Positions 10,708-23,344 of a stretch of 64,000 nt of DNA are shown piece by piece. Origin of the DNA: Tubiluchus corallicola (taxonomy: Eukaryota; Priapulida; Priapulimorpha; Priapulimorphida; Tubiluchidae); the NCBI GenBank assembly GCA_030141605.1, contig JAQGDQ010000498.1:98816-162815 (forward strand), given 5' to 3'. Made by a program: the position numbers and the translations under genes. Under the pieces are notes generated by a model. The model had not been told where the DNA came from. It saw only the letters and a list, made by a program, of their open reading frames with translations, and did not search any database. Within the stretch, counting starts at the first letter, position 1; every line of letters starts with the position of its first letter.

Positions 10708-12050
10708 AATGGTATGCTATTTGCTTGCTATGTTATCTTACCATAAAATGTTATTTTCGCTAACAGTAAATGCTATTATTCATCACCATGCCAGCTAAAA
10801 GCACCAGACGCTGCTATACCGCCAACCTGGTCCAATCATAACCATGCTTGCTATCGTCGCTGTTTCACTACTGCTTTCAAATTGCTGTTAAAACACTATA
10901 ATAACATTTTATCCTTGATCTTGGATCCCTGATCCCACTGCTGTTTGTTATGGTTCTTTATTAAAAAAAGACAATTGTTTGCAAGCAACCAATACATAAA
11001 TTGGATCTTGTCACGAAATTGCTTTGTTATAAAATTACGCCATTTTGCACGAGGTCTCCTCATTGCACAAATCAGCTCCATTCTACTAATTGCCTTTACA
11101 ATTTTACGTTAAGTTACCACAAGACTCTAGCAAAGCAACATATTTTATACTATATACTCACAAGTCCCTTGTGATTAGTCACTATATGATGATTTAGAAC
11201 AGCGGAAGTAGTACACAATTCACCGCACACTGGACAGTAGTACACAATTCACCGCACAAAGGACAATGTTTGACAATAAAATTTGCTCTACCATAGGTCA
11301 CCAAAACGTCAAGGTTGAGGTAATCTAAACATAAGCAAATCAAATAACCAGCTAAAAACAATGTAAATACAATTTCATACACGCTACGTACAACCAAACC
11401 GTACTCGTATAATCAAACTACACGAATGACACCTACTGTTCAAACCCCCTGGTAGCACGTCAACCGAAACCAAACTGCGCAAAATCTGAAGGCGCGAAAT
11501 TTACAGACGTGGCTGCTACACGCGAGTTCAACAAGCAACCTGTCATGTTTCGCCCTACATTTAATAGTTCTCACATTATGCTTATGCAACATTAAGCCCT
11601 ATTCACACTGCATGTTTAATTAATTGATATGTATGATATTTAACTACTGGCAGTGATAGTTAATTGTATTATTTGTTAGGATGTGGGCGTCTATTAACAA
11701 ACCCCCTTTTGAATTCCGTCTGACCCGCTCTTGTCTGCCCTATCGCGGCTATAATGCAGTGGCTAAGTCAAGGTTAACGATAGTGCACAGGTGAATAAAA
11801 TTATAGCTGTTTAAGCGAGTGGCTTCTCGATGAACTTCGTTCAACACTGTTTAGATATAGACAGCAACTTGAAACAGAACGAGACAGGTCGTTTACTTGT
11901 CTCTGTGAGAGACAAAGGCTTTGTTATTAATACTGTAGTTGTCAATTTCTGAAAGCTTCTGACACTTTTAGTCTTGTCCATAACATTCGACAACTGATGT
12001 GGGGACACTTTAACACAAGTTAAAGTTCAGTTACCTGCAACTCGCTTCTA
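10708..12050. other. Non-coding region between two decayed retroelements
   Basis: No gene recognised. It presumably includes 5' leader or LTR of the gypsy fragment (right part of the element on the minus strand), but I found no matching second LTR. A short direct repeat TAGTACACAATTCACCGCAC occurs at about 11,209 and 11,236. Confidence 0.45.
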
Positions 12051-12059
12051 ATTGTGTTA

Positions 12060-12570
12060 GACATACTTGGCTCTTATGGGGCTCTACTTCTATGCTGCGT
12101 GTTTTGCCTGTTAAAACCCATCCAAACATTGTCTCAGCCGCTACTGGACCTGTTTCACTTCTCCGAATATTTCCTGTTACTATGTGCCACTAATTATCGG
12201 GTCCGATTAGAATGTTAACTGGCAATGGTGTATAATGACCTTGAATGCCATCTGCCAAGGACAACCCATTGAGGTGAACCCATTTGATCATTTCCGAAGT
12301 AAAATCTTACTTCACTAATGGGGCACAAATCTTCCTCGCAGCGATGGCAGTGACAGTTACACAGCTGTCCTGATTTACAGTCGAACATAACTTCACTTTC
12401 ACTTCATTGCGAATAGTCGGTGCCGATGACTGTTCACCAAATGTTGTTATTGCTAAGCTCTGTTTTCCGAGGATACAACAAGCAGGTTTTGCTGCTAAAA
12501 TCTTCCTGTATGTATGATAATTCGCTTCCTTGGTCTAATCAAATCCGTATATCCTTCTGTGACAGCGTGT
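12060..12570 (-). pseudogene. BEL/Pao protease and start of pol, broken
   Basis: The minus strand reads LDQGSELSYIQEDF (protease active-site region; D-Q-G instead of D-S/T-G) near 12,540-12,490. Further on it reads LADGIQGHYTPLPVNILIG, then PDN-stop-WHIVTGNIRR and GPVAAETMFGWVLTG. This is the conserved BEL/Pao segment between protease and reverse transcriptase. Several stops and frameshifts are present, and nothing of the reverse transcriptase follows. Confidence 0.75.
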
Positions 12571-12579
12571 CTAAGAAAA

Positions 12580-13760
12580 TGTTAAATTGATGTTAGGATG
12601 TTTTGCCAAGCAGTCCCACTGTCACGAGTTATACCTTGATTGACCAAAATATAGCAAAATTAGCACATGAGTCCGTGTATGACAGTATGAACAATGCTTT
12701 AGGTTTATACCTTAATTCTCTAGGAATACAATTACCCAAACAACAGGATTTTTAACAATAATAATAATAATGAGGATATTTAATTATTTTCGATTCACGC
12801 AGAAAAAAACTAATGCCGGCGTAAAAAGTTCTTTTGTAAACAAACACTTTGGAACGCAATAATAGTTAACGTGACAATATAGAAATGGTTCACATAATCA
12901 ATACGAATGTTTCAAAAATACTCAACTGGATAAACCTAATAAAATTTAGCATTTTTTTTACTCAACTTTACGGTGGCTGGGCCCAGCATAACTCTCCAGG
13001 GAGATGGATACCATCAGCAATGCTCCTACCACGTATTCGCCCGAATACCACGTTTCCTCGTTTCCAACCACGAATCGTACCAAGTTTCCTACCACGTTAC
13101 CCAATATTGCTGCCAGGACACGTCTGCCAAAACCATCAGCTCCTATGTCTCCAACAAATGACGATTGACTCCTCTAGACGGTACTGCACCGGATAATGAC
13201 ATTAAGCAACCAAACTGGAATTCAGTCTCCATAAGAGGAAGAGTTTAATGACAAGCATTCTGTACGGGAAACAACAGAGGTGTTCTATCCTGGATGGCTT
13301 CCACTGGTATTACCATCAAGAAACACAATCGGAGGTTACGTGAATAAACAAGTTTCTTTCCAAAGCCTCTCTAACCAATAACCAAATTGCCCATGAGGTG
13401 GCTTTCACTTTCGAGGCATACACACATGTTCAAAACTGGCAACATGCTATCAACAAAAATAAGCTCTTTTTACTTTGAGCAACAAAACCAGATAGACCAC
13501 GAAACTAGGCCAATACCTGGCCAGGTAGGTAAATTTGGTCATGTGACCCAGGCTCTGGTCATTCAAGCCTGTAAAGTGCTTCCATTTAATGCTACAAAAA
13601 AAATCAACTGGCAACAAAAATCACAAGTCTAACAAAACGTATTAACAATCATGGCAATCAATGTTATACCAATAATAATGAAACATTTTGGATTGTCATC
13701 AAAAATACATTAATAAAAAATAAGTCAATCAATTATTAGTAGCGCATCACCATGGACGGC
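12580..13760. other. About 1.2 kb of sequence interrupting the BEL/Pao fragment
   Basis: The gag part ends at about 13,790 and the protease resumes at about 12,560, so this stretch looks inserted. I see no terminal repeats. A plus-strand open frame (12,885-13,196, 103 residues, proline-rich) is unrecognised and not convincing as a gene. Confidence 0.4.
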
Positions 13761-13768
13761 TTCGGTCG

Positions 13769-14418
13769 TCACACCTTCGTTCCATGCATACCGATGGCAT
13801 CTACAATTGCTGTTTGTAGTATGGCCTTGCGACCTCTATCTGACTTTGTCTGAGCTGAGTCATTAGTCTTCAATGTTGCAGATACAACACCAACTGTTGT
13901 AGATACAGTTTCGCTACCTGACTTCTTTTCAGGGTTCTCAGCCGTTCCGATGTTCTTTTCACAGAATGTAGCATTGTATGATGCATCTTCATCAACACTC
14001 GACATCTGTTTTTGCTTTTACAATCTCGAACACGATGGTCTTTTAAGCAGTTGAAACACAGCTGCATTTCTTTTACCTTGTTGATTCGTTTCTCTATGTC
14101 TAAATGCTGCAGCACCGGACAAGCCACAGCCCAGTGTGAACTTGACTTGCAGATGTTGCACGCCATCTCTCGTCTATGATATGGTTCGTTATCTCGCACT
14201 CTGGTGTGAAATGCCCTTACAGTAGGCTGTTTTATGTATGGTTTATCGTCTTTTGTCGATTCATGTTGTTGCAAACACTCATGTCCGAATGCTGAACGAG
14301 ATTGTTGCACATATTCCCGTGACTCTACCTCACGCCTTGCAAACTTTAGCAAATCGTCTACTGTTGCACCCTCTACCTGTTCCAGCTTGGCAAATTCTAA
14401 ACATATATCTTCAGGCAA
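13769..14418 (-). pseudogene. BEL/Pao gag C-terminal part with CCHC knuckles
   Basis: Minus strand. It contains KLEQVEGATVDDLLKFARRE, then the BEL/Pao zinc-binding region CNICKSSSHWAVACP, a helix HLDIEKRINKVKEMQ, CFNCLKDHRVRDC and a final C...HHTMLH. The frame shifts near 14,000, with the remainder continuing in another frame to 13,769. The N-terminal gag is missing. It belongs with the protease remnant at 12,060-12,570. Confidence 0.85.
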
Positions 14419-14797
14419 GAGATGCTAAAAAGAGCACCAAAAGAGTACCTTTCTGCTGTAACTCCTGCTTTTAAACCACATACGTTAATTTCTAGTTTTC
14501 AAAGGTTGTCATTGATTATGGTATAAATAGTGTCCTAAGAACCAGAAATGCGGCGATGACTTCCAGAACAGAACAATTTACGTCCAGTGAACATTGAATG
14601 ATTGAGATGACGGAGCAATGGACCAGTACAGAGGAATTATCCATAATTCGTGACTGATATACGAATCGGTTACATAATCTGTTAAACCAGCAATCACCAC
14701 GCAAGATGCAAGAATTAAGAATGCAGCTATGCACAGAAATTTGCCACTTTCTCACGTCAGTGAAATTGGCTCAGAAAAAGAATTTATCACATGTGTT

Positions 14798-15367
14798 TCA
14801 GCGGCCGTATATATCAATTATTTGCTCCATCTTATTGGCCATTACGCAGTTGGTCACCTGATGCTCAATGTTCAGTACGGCCAAGTTAGAGACACGTGCC
14901 TGCCGCATTATATTTCTCAAGTATGTTTTCAAACGGCGAAGGGTACTGAAGGAGCATTCGGCGGAACAAGACGTTGCCGGAACAGACACTAAAATTATGA
15001 CAACCTTCGAAAAAGTTGGAAGTATAGACATGATGGAGTGTTCATGCATGTAATCAACAATGTCAGCTGCAGTTTTGAAATCAGTGCTGTCGTTTCTGAT
15101 ATAATTAAGAAAAATTGATTTTTCCAATTGGAGCAAATCACTGTCGAGACTGTAATAGTGACTTACAGTCAAGTAACTGTCCGTCTCTGATTTTTTATTA
15201 ATTACAATATCCCTGACAGCACACAGAATTTCCAAAGCCCTTCCTTTGAACCTATTCGTCATCTCGCCGATAGCGCGATCCAGACTTGCATAGAAGATAT
15301 TGATCCGAAAATGATCTTCAACTAATTGTTCTTGTATCAGCTTGTCAGGCACTTCACCTATCAGCAC
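14798..15367 (-). pseudogene. hAT transposase C-terminal region with dimerisation domain
   Basis: A 189-residue minus-strand frame. ATSCSAECSFSTLRRLKTYL followed by RNIMRQARVSNLAVLNIE is the hAT C-terminal dimerisation motif, as in ZMYM/ZBED-like and TTF-type transposases. The first half (RINIFYASLDRAIGEMTNRF) is the helical region that usually precedes it. It lies downstream, on the same strand, of the amplified 5' part of the same transposase. The two are now separated by frameshifts, so no intact protein can be made. Confidence 0.85.
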
Positions 15368-15413
15368 TTAGTGTCGTCTTGATGGTACTCAACAGCGTGG
15401 TAGGCTCGCTTCT

Positions 15414-16632
15414 CTGAATGAGAACTGTGTGTCCTCTATGAGTGGTTTAACAAAGTTGCTTTGTCCAGCTTCAGCCACATATTTTATGCACATTGCACAA
15501 TGACAGTTGTTCCATCCTGCTAACATCAGTAGTCTCATCTGATAGCAAGAGAATATCTTTACATCTCAGATGCAGTAATTCAATAAGATTTCTTCGGTTT
15601 ACGTCAGATGCATTGGATATTGTTTTCCTGTCTTCTATATGACCGCACTGCGCTATGTTCTGCTGCGCTGTGAAAACCAATGATTCTATTAGCACACACA
15701 GATACTCACAATTTTTTCGCACCATGTCTTTGTGGTTTTTATCCATCTGAATGAGAATTGAAGTTTCTTTCCTTTTGTTGGCTTCTGTCATCAACCATTT
15801 TGTCATAGCCATTTTATGCACTTCAGAACGAGAATACTTTAAGAGCCATTCCGGCTTTTTCTAGTTTTTGAAGATGAAGGATTTATCGTCTATATATCGA
15901 CTGCACGGGAAACAAACTACGTGGGATTTAGCCAGGTCGTAACTGATCCATGGATACATCTTGTACCACTCTCGACGAAGTCTCGTGGGTACTTATCACC
16001 AGCAAATGTTTTGGGACCATATTCATCCAGAATTGGTTGTAATGGGCAGTCGGTTAGATCTGTTTGTTCTAGTTGTCCGGGTGGGTCCATTACTGGTTCT
16101 GTGGGATATGCACATTCACTATTGTCGTCATCGCTGTGGACACTGGTGCTAGGAGAAATCGGCTGAGTGTTTCCTCCAAATGTCAAGTCTTCCAACCGCC
16201 ATGATACGAGACCGCCTTCAATGTTGAAGCAAGTGGTGGCCATTTCATCTATAAATGCACATGTCATATTTTAATGTAAGCACCTCAACTAAAAATGAAC
16301 TTTGCTTGCATTAAAAATTCTATTTTAGCAGATTTAAAGTTTCACACTTACCGACTTGGAAGCTTATTCAGATTGCAAAAGAATGCTAGCTGACCTATCA
16401 TCGTTCTTGCCTGTTTTTCAAGTTGTTATGTAAATAAACGTTCTAATAGACAAAAAGACAACAAACGAAAACGACACAACGGCCAATTAATTTTGTAAAA
16501 CTTTAACACAACACAGATTGCTGTACATTTAACTTTAATGTCTACAAAATGATTGAAAGCTTAAAAATCAAATCGTACAATTATATAAAAATAAATACCA
16601 TATACAAGTTTTATCACAATATAAAAAAGCAG
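15414..16632 (-). pseudogene. hAT array unit A
   Basis: Contains the N-terminal frame (16,267-15,917; MTCAFIDEMATTCFNIEG...) and the DUF4371-like frame (15,821-15,471; MHKMAMTKWLMTEANKRK, then NIAQCGHIEDRKTISNASD, ending ETTDVSRMEQLSLC). A stop lies where the TTF-type region reads KNWKK in later units. It lacks a 144-bp in-frame stretch found in units C, E and F. Confidence 0.85.
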
Positions 16633-17851
16633 CTGAATGAGAACTGTGTGTCCTCTATGAGTGGTTTAACAAAGTTGCTTTGTCCAGCTTCAGCCACATA
16701 TTTTATGCACATTGCACAATGACAGTTGTTCCATCCTGCTAACATCAGTAGTCTCATCTGATAGCAAGAGAATATCTTTACATCTCAGATGCAGTAATTC
16801 AATAAGATTTCTTCGGTTTACGTCAGATGCATTGGATATTGTTTTCCTGTCTTCTATATGACCGCACTGCGCTATGTTCTGCTGCGCTGTGAAAACCAAT
16901 GATTCTATTAGCACACACAGATACTCACAATTTTTTCGCACCATGTCTTTGTGGTTTTTATCCATCTGAATGAGAATTGAAGTTTCTTTCCTTTTGTTGG
17001 CTTCTGTCATCAACCATTTTGTCATAGCCATTTTATGCACTTCAGAACGAGAATACTTTAAGAGCCATTCCGGCTTTTTCTAGTTTTTGAAGATGAAGAA
17101 TTTATCGTCTATATATCGACTGCACGGGAAACAAACTACGTGGGATTTAGCCAGGTCGTAGCTGATCCATGGATACATCTTGTACCACTCTCGACGAAGT
17201 CTCGTGGGTACTTATCACCAGCAAATGTTTTGGGACCATATTCATCCAGAATTGGTTGTAATGGGCAGTCGGTTAGATCTGTTTGTTCTAGTTGTCCGGG
17301 TGGGTCCATTACTGGTTCTGTGGGATATGCACATTCACTATTGTCGTCATCGCTGTGGACACTGGTGCTAGGAGAAATCGGCTGAGTGTTTCCTCCAAAT
17401 GTCAAGTCTTCCAACCGCCATGATACGAGATCGCCTTCAATGTTGAAGCAAGTGGTGGCCATTTCATCTATAAATGCACATGTCATATTTTAATGTAAGC
17501 ACCTCAACTAAAAATGAACTTTGCTTGCATTAAAAATTCTATTTTAGCAGATTTAAAGTTTCACACTTACCGACTTGGAAGCTTATTCAGATTGCAAAAG
17601 AATGCTAGCTGACCTATCATCGTTCTTGCCTGTTTTTCAAGTTGTTATGTAAATAAACGTTCTAATAGACAAAAAGACAACAAACGAAAACGACACAACG
17701 GCCAATTAATTTTGTAAAACTTTAACACAACACAGATTGCTGTACATTTAACTTTAATGTCTACAAAATGATTGAAAGCTTAAAAATCAAATCGTACAAT
17801 TATATAAAAATAAATACCATATACAAGTTTTATCACAATATAAAAAAGCAG
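16633..17851 (-). pseudogene. hAT array unit B
   Basis: Nearly identical to unit A, with only a few base differences seen (for example VTTWLNPT versus ATTWLNPT, GGLVSW versus GDLVSW). It shares the 144-bp deletion, which makes A and B the youngest pair. Confidence 0.85.
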
Positions 17852-19204
17852 CTGAATGAGAACTGTGTGTCCTCTATGAGTGGCTTAACAAGGTTGTTTT
17901 GTTCAGCTTCAGCCACATATCTTATGCACATTGCACAATGACAATTGTTCCATCCTGCTAACATTCGAAGTCTCGTCAACTATGATACTGTACAGCCCAT
18001 TTTCTCGAATTTCATTAGTGATGTGATCGTGCACCATTTTCCCAACTATTTCCAACAGTTCATTCTGTGGTGCAGGAGATATCCATTGGGCATGCTGATC
18101 AAGTTTTGAGCACAATTTGTCTGATAGCAAGAGAATATCTTTACATCTCAGTTGCAGTCATTCAATAAGATTTCTTTGGTTTACATCAGATGCATTGGAT
18201 ATTGTTTTCCTGTCTTCTATATGACCACACTGCGCTATGTTCTGCTGCGCTGTGAAAACTAATGATTCTATTAGCACACACAGATACTCACAATTTTTTC
18301 GCACCATGTCTTTATGGTTTTTATCCATCTGAATGAGAATTGAAGTTTCTTTCGTTTTGTTGGCTTCTGTCATCAACCATTTTGTCATAGCCATTTTATG
18401 CACTTCAGAACGGGAATGCTTTAAGAGACGTTCCGGTTTTTGAAGATGAAGGATTTATCGTCCATATATCGACTGCACGGGAAACAAACTACGTGGGATT
18501 TAGCCAGATCGTAGCTGATCCATGGATACATCTTGTACCACTCTCGACAAAGTCTCGTGGGTACTTATCACCAGCAAATGTTTTGGGACCATATTCATCC
18601 AGAATTGGTTGTAATGGGCAGTCGGTTAGATCTGTTTGTTCTAGTTGTCCGGGTGGGTCCATTACTGGTTCTGTGGGATATGCACATTCACTATTGTCGT
18701 CATCGCTGTGGACACTGGTGCTAGGAGAAATCGGCTGAGTGTTTCCTCCAAATGTCAAGTCTTCCAACCGCCATGATACGAGATCGCCTTCAATGTTGAA
18801 GCAAGTGGTGGCCATTTCATCTATAAATGCACATGTCATATTTTAATGTAAGCACCTCAACTAAAAATGAACTTTGCTTGCATTAAAAATTCTATTTTAG
18901 CAGATTTAAAGTTTCACACTTACCGACTTGGAAGCTTATTCAGATTGCAAAAGAATGCTAGCTGACCTATCATCGTTCTTGCCTGTTTTTCAAGTTGTTA
19001 TGTAAATAAACGTTCTAATAGACAAAAAGACAACAAACGAAAACGACACAACGGCCAATTAATTTTGTAAAACTTTAACACAACACAGATTACTGTACAT
19101 TTAACTTTAGTGTCTACAAAATGATTGAAAGCTTAAAAATCAAATCGTACAATTATATAAAAATAAATACCATATACAAGTTTTATCACAATATAAAAAA
19201 GCAG
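17852..19204 (-). pseudogene. hAT array unit C
   Basis: Keeps the 144-bp segment (KLCSKLDQHAQWISPAPQN through ENGLYSIIVD) that A and B lost. A stop separates it from the upstream NQRNLIE. The N-terminal frame is at 18,839-18,489. About 11 bp are missing where FKNWKK would be encoded. Confidence 0.85.
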
Positions 19205-19700
19205 CTGATTTCAGAAAACGTAAAATTATCTCCTCAAAATTGAGATTTTTGCTACAATCAATGGGTAAGAGGTTAACAAAGCAAAATATTAATATTGAAG
19301 GAACTTCGTAATCTCTTCCAAGGTTTTCAGATGGAGAGATCGTTCCTATAACGCTTATCGCATTACCTCTTTGACAAACGCAGGCACATGGAATTCGCAT
19401 TACCTCTTCCGAGGCACATTGAATTCGCTTATATAATGTACAAAGGAAATTTTCACCTTCATTGTCAAAGGTGCCAAAAGTTTCAATAGCAACTGGCACA
19501 AAATTCAAAGTTGGCAAAAGATTGCTGTATTTCATATACAAAAGGAAAGTCCCAGCAGCTTGAGGGGCCAACAAGTTGGAATCGTTTGTTAAAAAAAACC
19601 TCGCAGCGACGGAATGAGATCAAGCATGAAGATAGATTTTTCTGAAGAAACTGGTGGACCGGCTTCGGTCCTATTATTCCCTGCAGCCGACTAATCTTCT
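19140..19700 (-). pseudogene. Probable non-LTR retrotransposon C-terminal fragment
   Basis: Minus-strand frames read RFQLVGPSSCWDFP / LLAPQAAGTFLLYMKYSN (two frames of the same bases), then LLPTLNFVPVAIETFGTFD and VCQRGNAISVIGTI. FxPVAIETxG and QRGNAxSVxGT are, from memory, features of the C-terminus of reverse-transcriptase proteins widespread in invertebrate genomes. The reading ends in the tract that forms the spacer end of every hAT unit, so the spacer itself probably derives from this element. Confidence 0.5.
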
Positions 19701-20222
19701 TGTGGATTTCCAACAGTTCATTCTGTGGTGCAGGAGATATCCATTGGGCATGCTGAGTGTTTCCTCCAAATGTCAAGTCTTCCAACCACCATGATAGGAG
19801 ATCGCCTTCAATGTTGAAGCAAGTGGTGGCCATTTCATCTATAAATGCACATGTCATATTTTAATGTAAGCACCTCAACTAAAAATGAACTTTGCTTGCA
19901 TTAAAAATTCTGTTTTAGCAGATTTAAAGTTTCACACTTACCGACTTGGAAGCTTATTCAGATTGCAAAAGAATGCTAGCTGACCTATCATCGTTCTTGC
20001 CTGTTTTTCAAGTTGTTATGTAAATAAACGTTCTAATAGACAAAAAGACAACAAACGAAAACGACACAACGGCCAATTAATTTTGTAAAACTTTAACACA
20101 ACACAGATTGCTGTACATTTAACTTTAATGTCTACAAAATGATTGAAAGCTTAAAAATCAAATCGTACAATTATATAAAAATAAATACCATATACAAGTT
20201 TTATCACAATATAAAAAAGCAG
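19205..20222 (-). pseudogene. hAT array unit D, chimeric
   Basis: It shares the N-terminal exon start (19,857-19,760) and spacer with the other units. The middle is replaced by a LINE-like C-terminal fragment (19,140-19,700), and a short piece of the DUF4371 segment (HAQWISPAPQNELLEI) is joined directly after FGGNTQ. It is therefore a junction unit that joins two different sequences. Confidence 0.8.
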
Positions 20223-21567
20223 CTGAATGAGAACTGTGTGTCCTCTATGAGTGGCTTAACAAGGTTGTTTTGTTCAGCTTCAGCCACATATCTTATGCAC
20301 ATTGCACAATGACAGTTGTTCCATCCTGCTAACATCCGAAGTCTCGTCAACTATGATACTGTACAGCCCATTTTCTCGAATTTTATTAGTGATGTGATCG
20401 TGCACCATTTTCCCAACTATTTCCAACAGTTCATTCTGTGGTGCAGGAGATATCCATTGGGCATGCTGATCAGGTTTTGAGCACAATTTGTCTGATAGCA
20501 AGAGAATATCTTTACATCTCAGATGCAGTCATTCAATAAGATTTCTTCGGTTTACGTCAGATGCATTGGATATTGTTTTCCTGTCTTCTATATGACCGCA
20601 CTGCGCTATGTTCTGCTGCGCTGTGAAAACCAATGATTCTATTAGCACACACAGATACTCACAATTTTTTCGCACCATGTCTTTGTGGTTTCTATCCATC
20701 TGAATGAGAATTGAAGTTTCTTTCGTTTTGTTGGCTTCTGTCATCAACCATTTTGTCATAGCCATTTTATGCACTTCAGAACGAGAATGCTTTAAGAGAC
20801 GTTCCGGCTTTTTCCAGTTTTTGAAGATGAAGGATTTATGGTCCATATATCGACTGCACGGGAAACAAACTACATGGGATTTAGCCAGATCGTAGCTGAT
20901 CCATGGATACTTCTTGTACCACTTTCGACGAAGTCTCGTGGGTACTTATCTCCAGCAAATGTTTTGGGACTATATTCATCCAGAATTCTTTGTAATGGAC
21001 AGTCGGTTAGATCTGTTTGTTCTAGTTGTCCAGGTGGGTCCATTACTGGTTCTGTGGGATATGCACATTCACTATTGTCGTCATGAGGAGAAATCGGCTG
21101 AGTGTTTCCTCCAAATGTCAAGTCTTCCAACCGCCATGATACGAGATCGCCTTCAATGTTGAAGCAAGTGGTGGCCATTTCATCTATAAATGCACATGTC
21201 ATATTTTAATGTAAGCACCTCAACTAAAAATGAACTTTGCTTGCATTAAAAATTCTATTTTAGCAGATTTAAAGTTTCACACTTACCGACTTGGAAGCTT
21301 ATTCAGATTGCAAAAGAATGCTAGCTGACCTATCATCGTTCTTGCCTGTTTTTCAAGTTGTTATGTAAATAAACGTTCTAATAGACAAAAAGACAACAAA
21401 CGAAAAAGACACAACGGCCAATTAATTTTGTAAAACTTTAACACAACACAGATTACTGTACATTTAACTTTAATGTCTACAAAATGATTGAAAGCTTAAA
21501 AATCAAATCGTACAATTATATAAAAATAAATACCATATACAAGTTTTATCACAATATAAAAAAGCAG
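20223..21567 (-). pseudogene. hAT array unit E
   Basis: Contains the 144-bp segment and an intact KNWKKPERLLKHSRSEVHKM stretch (frame 20,846-20,529), plus the shorter N-terminal frame 21,202-20,870, where an 18-bp gap removes the STSVHS residues. Confidence 0.85.
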
Positions 21568-22455
21568 CTGAATGAGAACTGTGTGTCCTCTATGAGTGGC
21601 TTAACAAGGTTGTTTTGTTCAGCTTCAGCCACATATCTTATGCACATTGCACAATGACAGTTGTTCCATCCTGCTAACATTCGAAGTCTCGTCAACTATG
21701 ATACTGTACAGCCCATTTTCTCGAATTTTATTAGTGATGTGATCGTGCACCATTTTCCCAACTATTTCCAACAGTTCATTCTGTGGTGCAGGAGATATCC
21801 ATTGGGCATGCTGATCAAGTTTTGAGCACAATTTGTCTGATAGCAAGAGAATATCTTTACATCTCAGATGCAGTAATTCAATAAGATTTCTTCGGTTTAC
21901 GTCAGATGCATTGGATATTGTTTTCCTGTCTTCTATATGACCGCACTGCGCTATGTTCTGCTGCGCTGTGAAAACCAATGATTCTATTAGCACACACAGA
22001 TACTCACAAGTTGTTTTTCGCACCATGTCTTTATGGTTTTTATCCATCTCAATGAGAATTGAAGTTTCTTTCGTTTTGTTGGCTTCTGTCATCAACCATT
22101 TTGTCATAGCCATTTTATGCACTTCAGAACGAGAATGCTTTAAGAGACGTTCCGGCTTTTTCCAGTTTTTGAAGATGAAGGATTTATCATCCATACATCG
22201 ACTCACGGGAAACAAACTACATGGGATTTAGCCTGGTCGTAGCTGATCCATGGATACATCTTGTACCACTCTTGACTTAGTCTCGTGGGTACTTATCTCC
22301 AGCAAATGTTTTGGGACCATATTCAATCCAGAATTGGTTGTAATGGGCAGTCGGTTAGATCTGTTTGTTCTAGTTGTCTGGGTGGATCCATTACTGGTTC
22401 TGTGGGATATGCACATTCACTATTGTCGTCATCGCTGTGGACACTGGTGCTTGGT
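21568..22455 (-). pseudogene. hAT array unit F, terminal and truncated
   Basis: The best preserved copy of the DUF4371 region: a 196-residue frame (22,215-21,625) running from the CFPC/SRCMDDKSFIFKNWKK TTF-type region through GLYSIIVDETSNVSRMEQL. The N-terminal exon is cut: similarity ends at about 22,455, where unrelated sequence begins. Confidence 0.85.
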
Positions 22456-22737
22456 GCACTAAATGTAAATAGCTCGATTGATTTGCTTTCTTCACTGGAG
22501 CGAGGCTACCGATTATAGATACTTCTTTCTTTGAGTATATTTCATTTTGTTTAGCAAATTTACTATGAACTATTGTACATCATTGAATTATAATATCCCA
22601 ACTCATTCAGCTTCGTTAGTGAACTAGCCTGAACGGCTACACGAACTATATGTTAGTAATTTCGTAAAAAATATTTATGCTCTATGCAAAGTTAGCTATG
22701 AGTGTATAATAAAATGCTGAAATAAATAAATAAAAAT

Positions 22738-22967
22738 AACATATTTAATTTAATTTTGGAGTATGTTGGTTTGTTGTCTCGCTCTGCATGTAAACAAAGA
22801 TGGCGACGTCCTGACGCTGTTCATGCAAGTGCATCTAATTATTAAAATCGCCGCTGATTCCATTCTTAGGGCATTTATTAGCTAATTTACCGTTGTCAAA
22901 GGTAAAATAGCTGTTCTTCTTCAGAACAATTAAGGCAAGGGAAGGTGAGTAAGTGTAAAACACCACA
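22738..22967 (-). mobile_element. 3' LTR of a gypsy-type element
   Basis: Direct repeat of 27,184-27,413. On the minus strand it starts TGTGGTGTTTTACACTTACT, directly after the purine tract AAGAAGGGGGAG (about 22,968-22,979), which fits a polypurine tract next to a 3' LTR. The far boundary, in ATATTTAATT-rich sequence, is uncertain. Differences from the other LTR are few. Confidence 0.8.
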
Positions 22968-23344
22968 CTCCCCCTTCTTAAATCCTTCATCCGCCCTCTG
23001 ATGATCCAGTCTGCACGTCAGATGGCCACCCAACTTCCACCAAAATCGAAAATATAACAAAGAAGATTAACTTACAACTTTGTTAACAGTTTTTTAAAAA
23101 AATGTATATGAATAAACATTATACATGTATAAACCTGTAAAATACAGTAAAAATATTTTTAAACAACAATAAAATATTGTCACTTTGGTGTAGTACAATA
23201 TGCAATGATATAAAATATAAGCACCAAATATGAATAATACGTTTGGCTTTCTTAATCATTTGTTACACTCTTGTACCTCATAACTACATAGTAAATATCA
23301 TCGATAAAGTTTTTATAAGCACTACAATTGATGTTCAGATCACT

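Larger units (their letters stand above)
15414..22455 (-). repeat. Tandem amplification of a hAT transposase 5' segment, six units
   Basis: Six head-to-tail units begin with CTGAATGAGAACTGTG (plus strand) at 15,414, 16,633, 17,852, 20,223 and 21,568, plus a variant start at 19,205. Successive lengths are 1219, 1219, 1353, 1018 and 1345 bp, then a truncated last unit. Each normal unit holds, on the minus strand, a 5' spacer, a transposase N-terminal exon and a DUF4371-like segment. The same frame breaks recur in the copies, so the sequence was already a pseudogene when amplified. Confidence 0.9.

Noticed and set aside
12885-13196. 103-codon plus-strand proline-rich frame as a gene
   Set aside because: No family, no splice or promoter evidence, and it overlaps another open frame in sequence that interrupts a retroelement.
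15917-21162. Plus-strand 61-82-codon frames recurring every unit
   Set aside because: They mirror the minus-strand transposase exon in each tandem copy and have no independent support.
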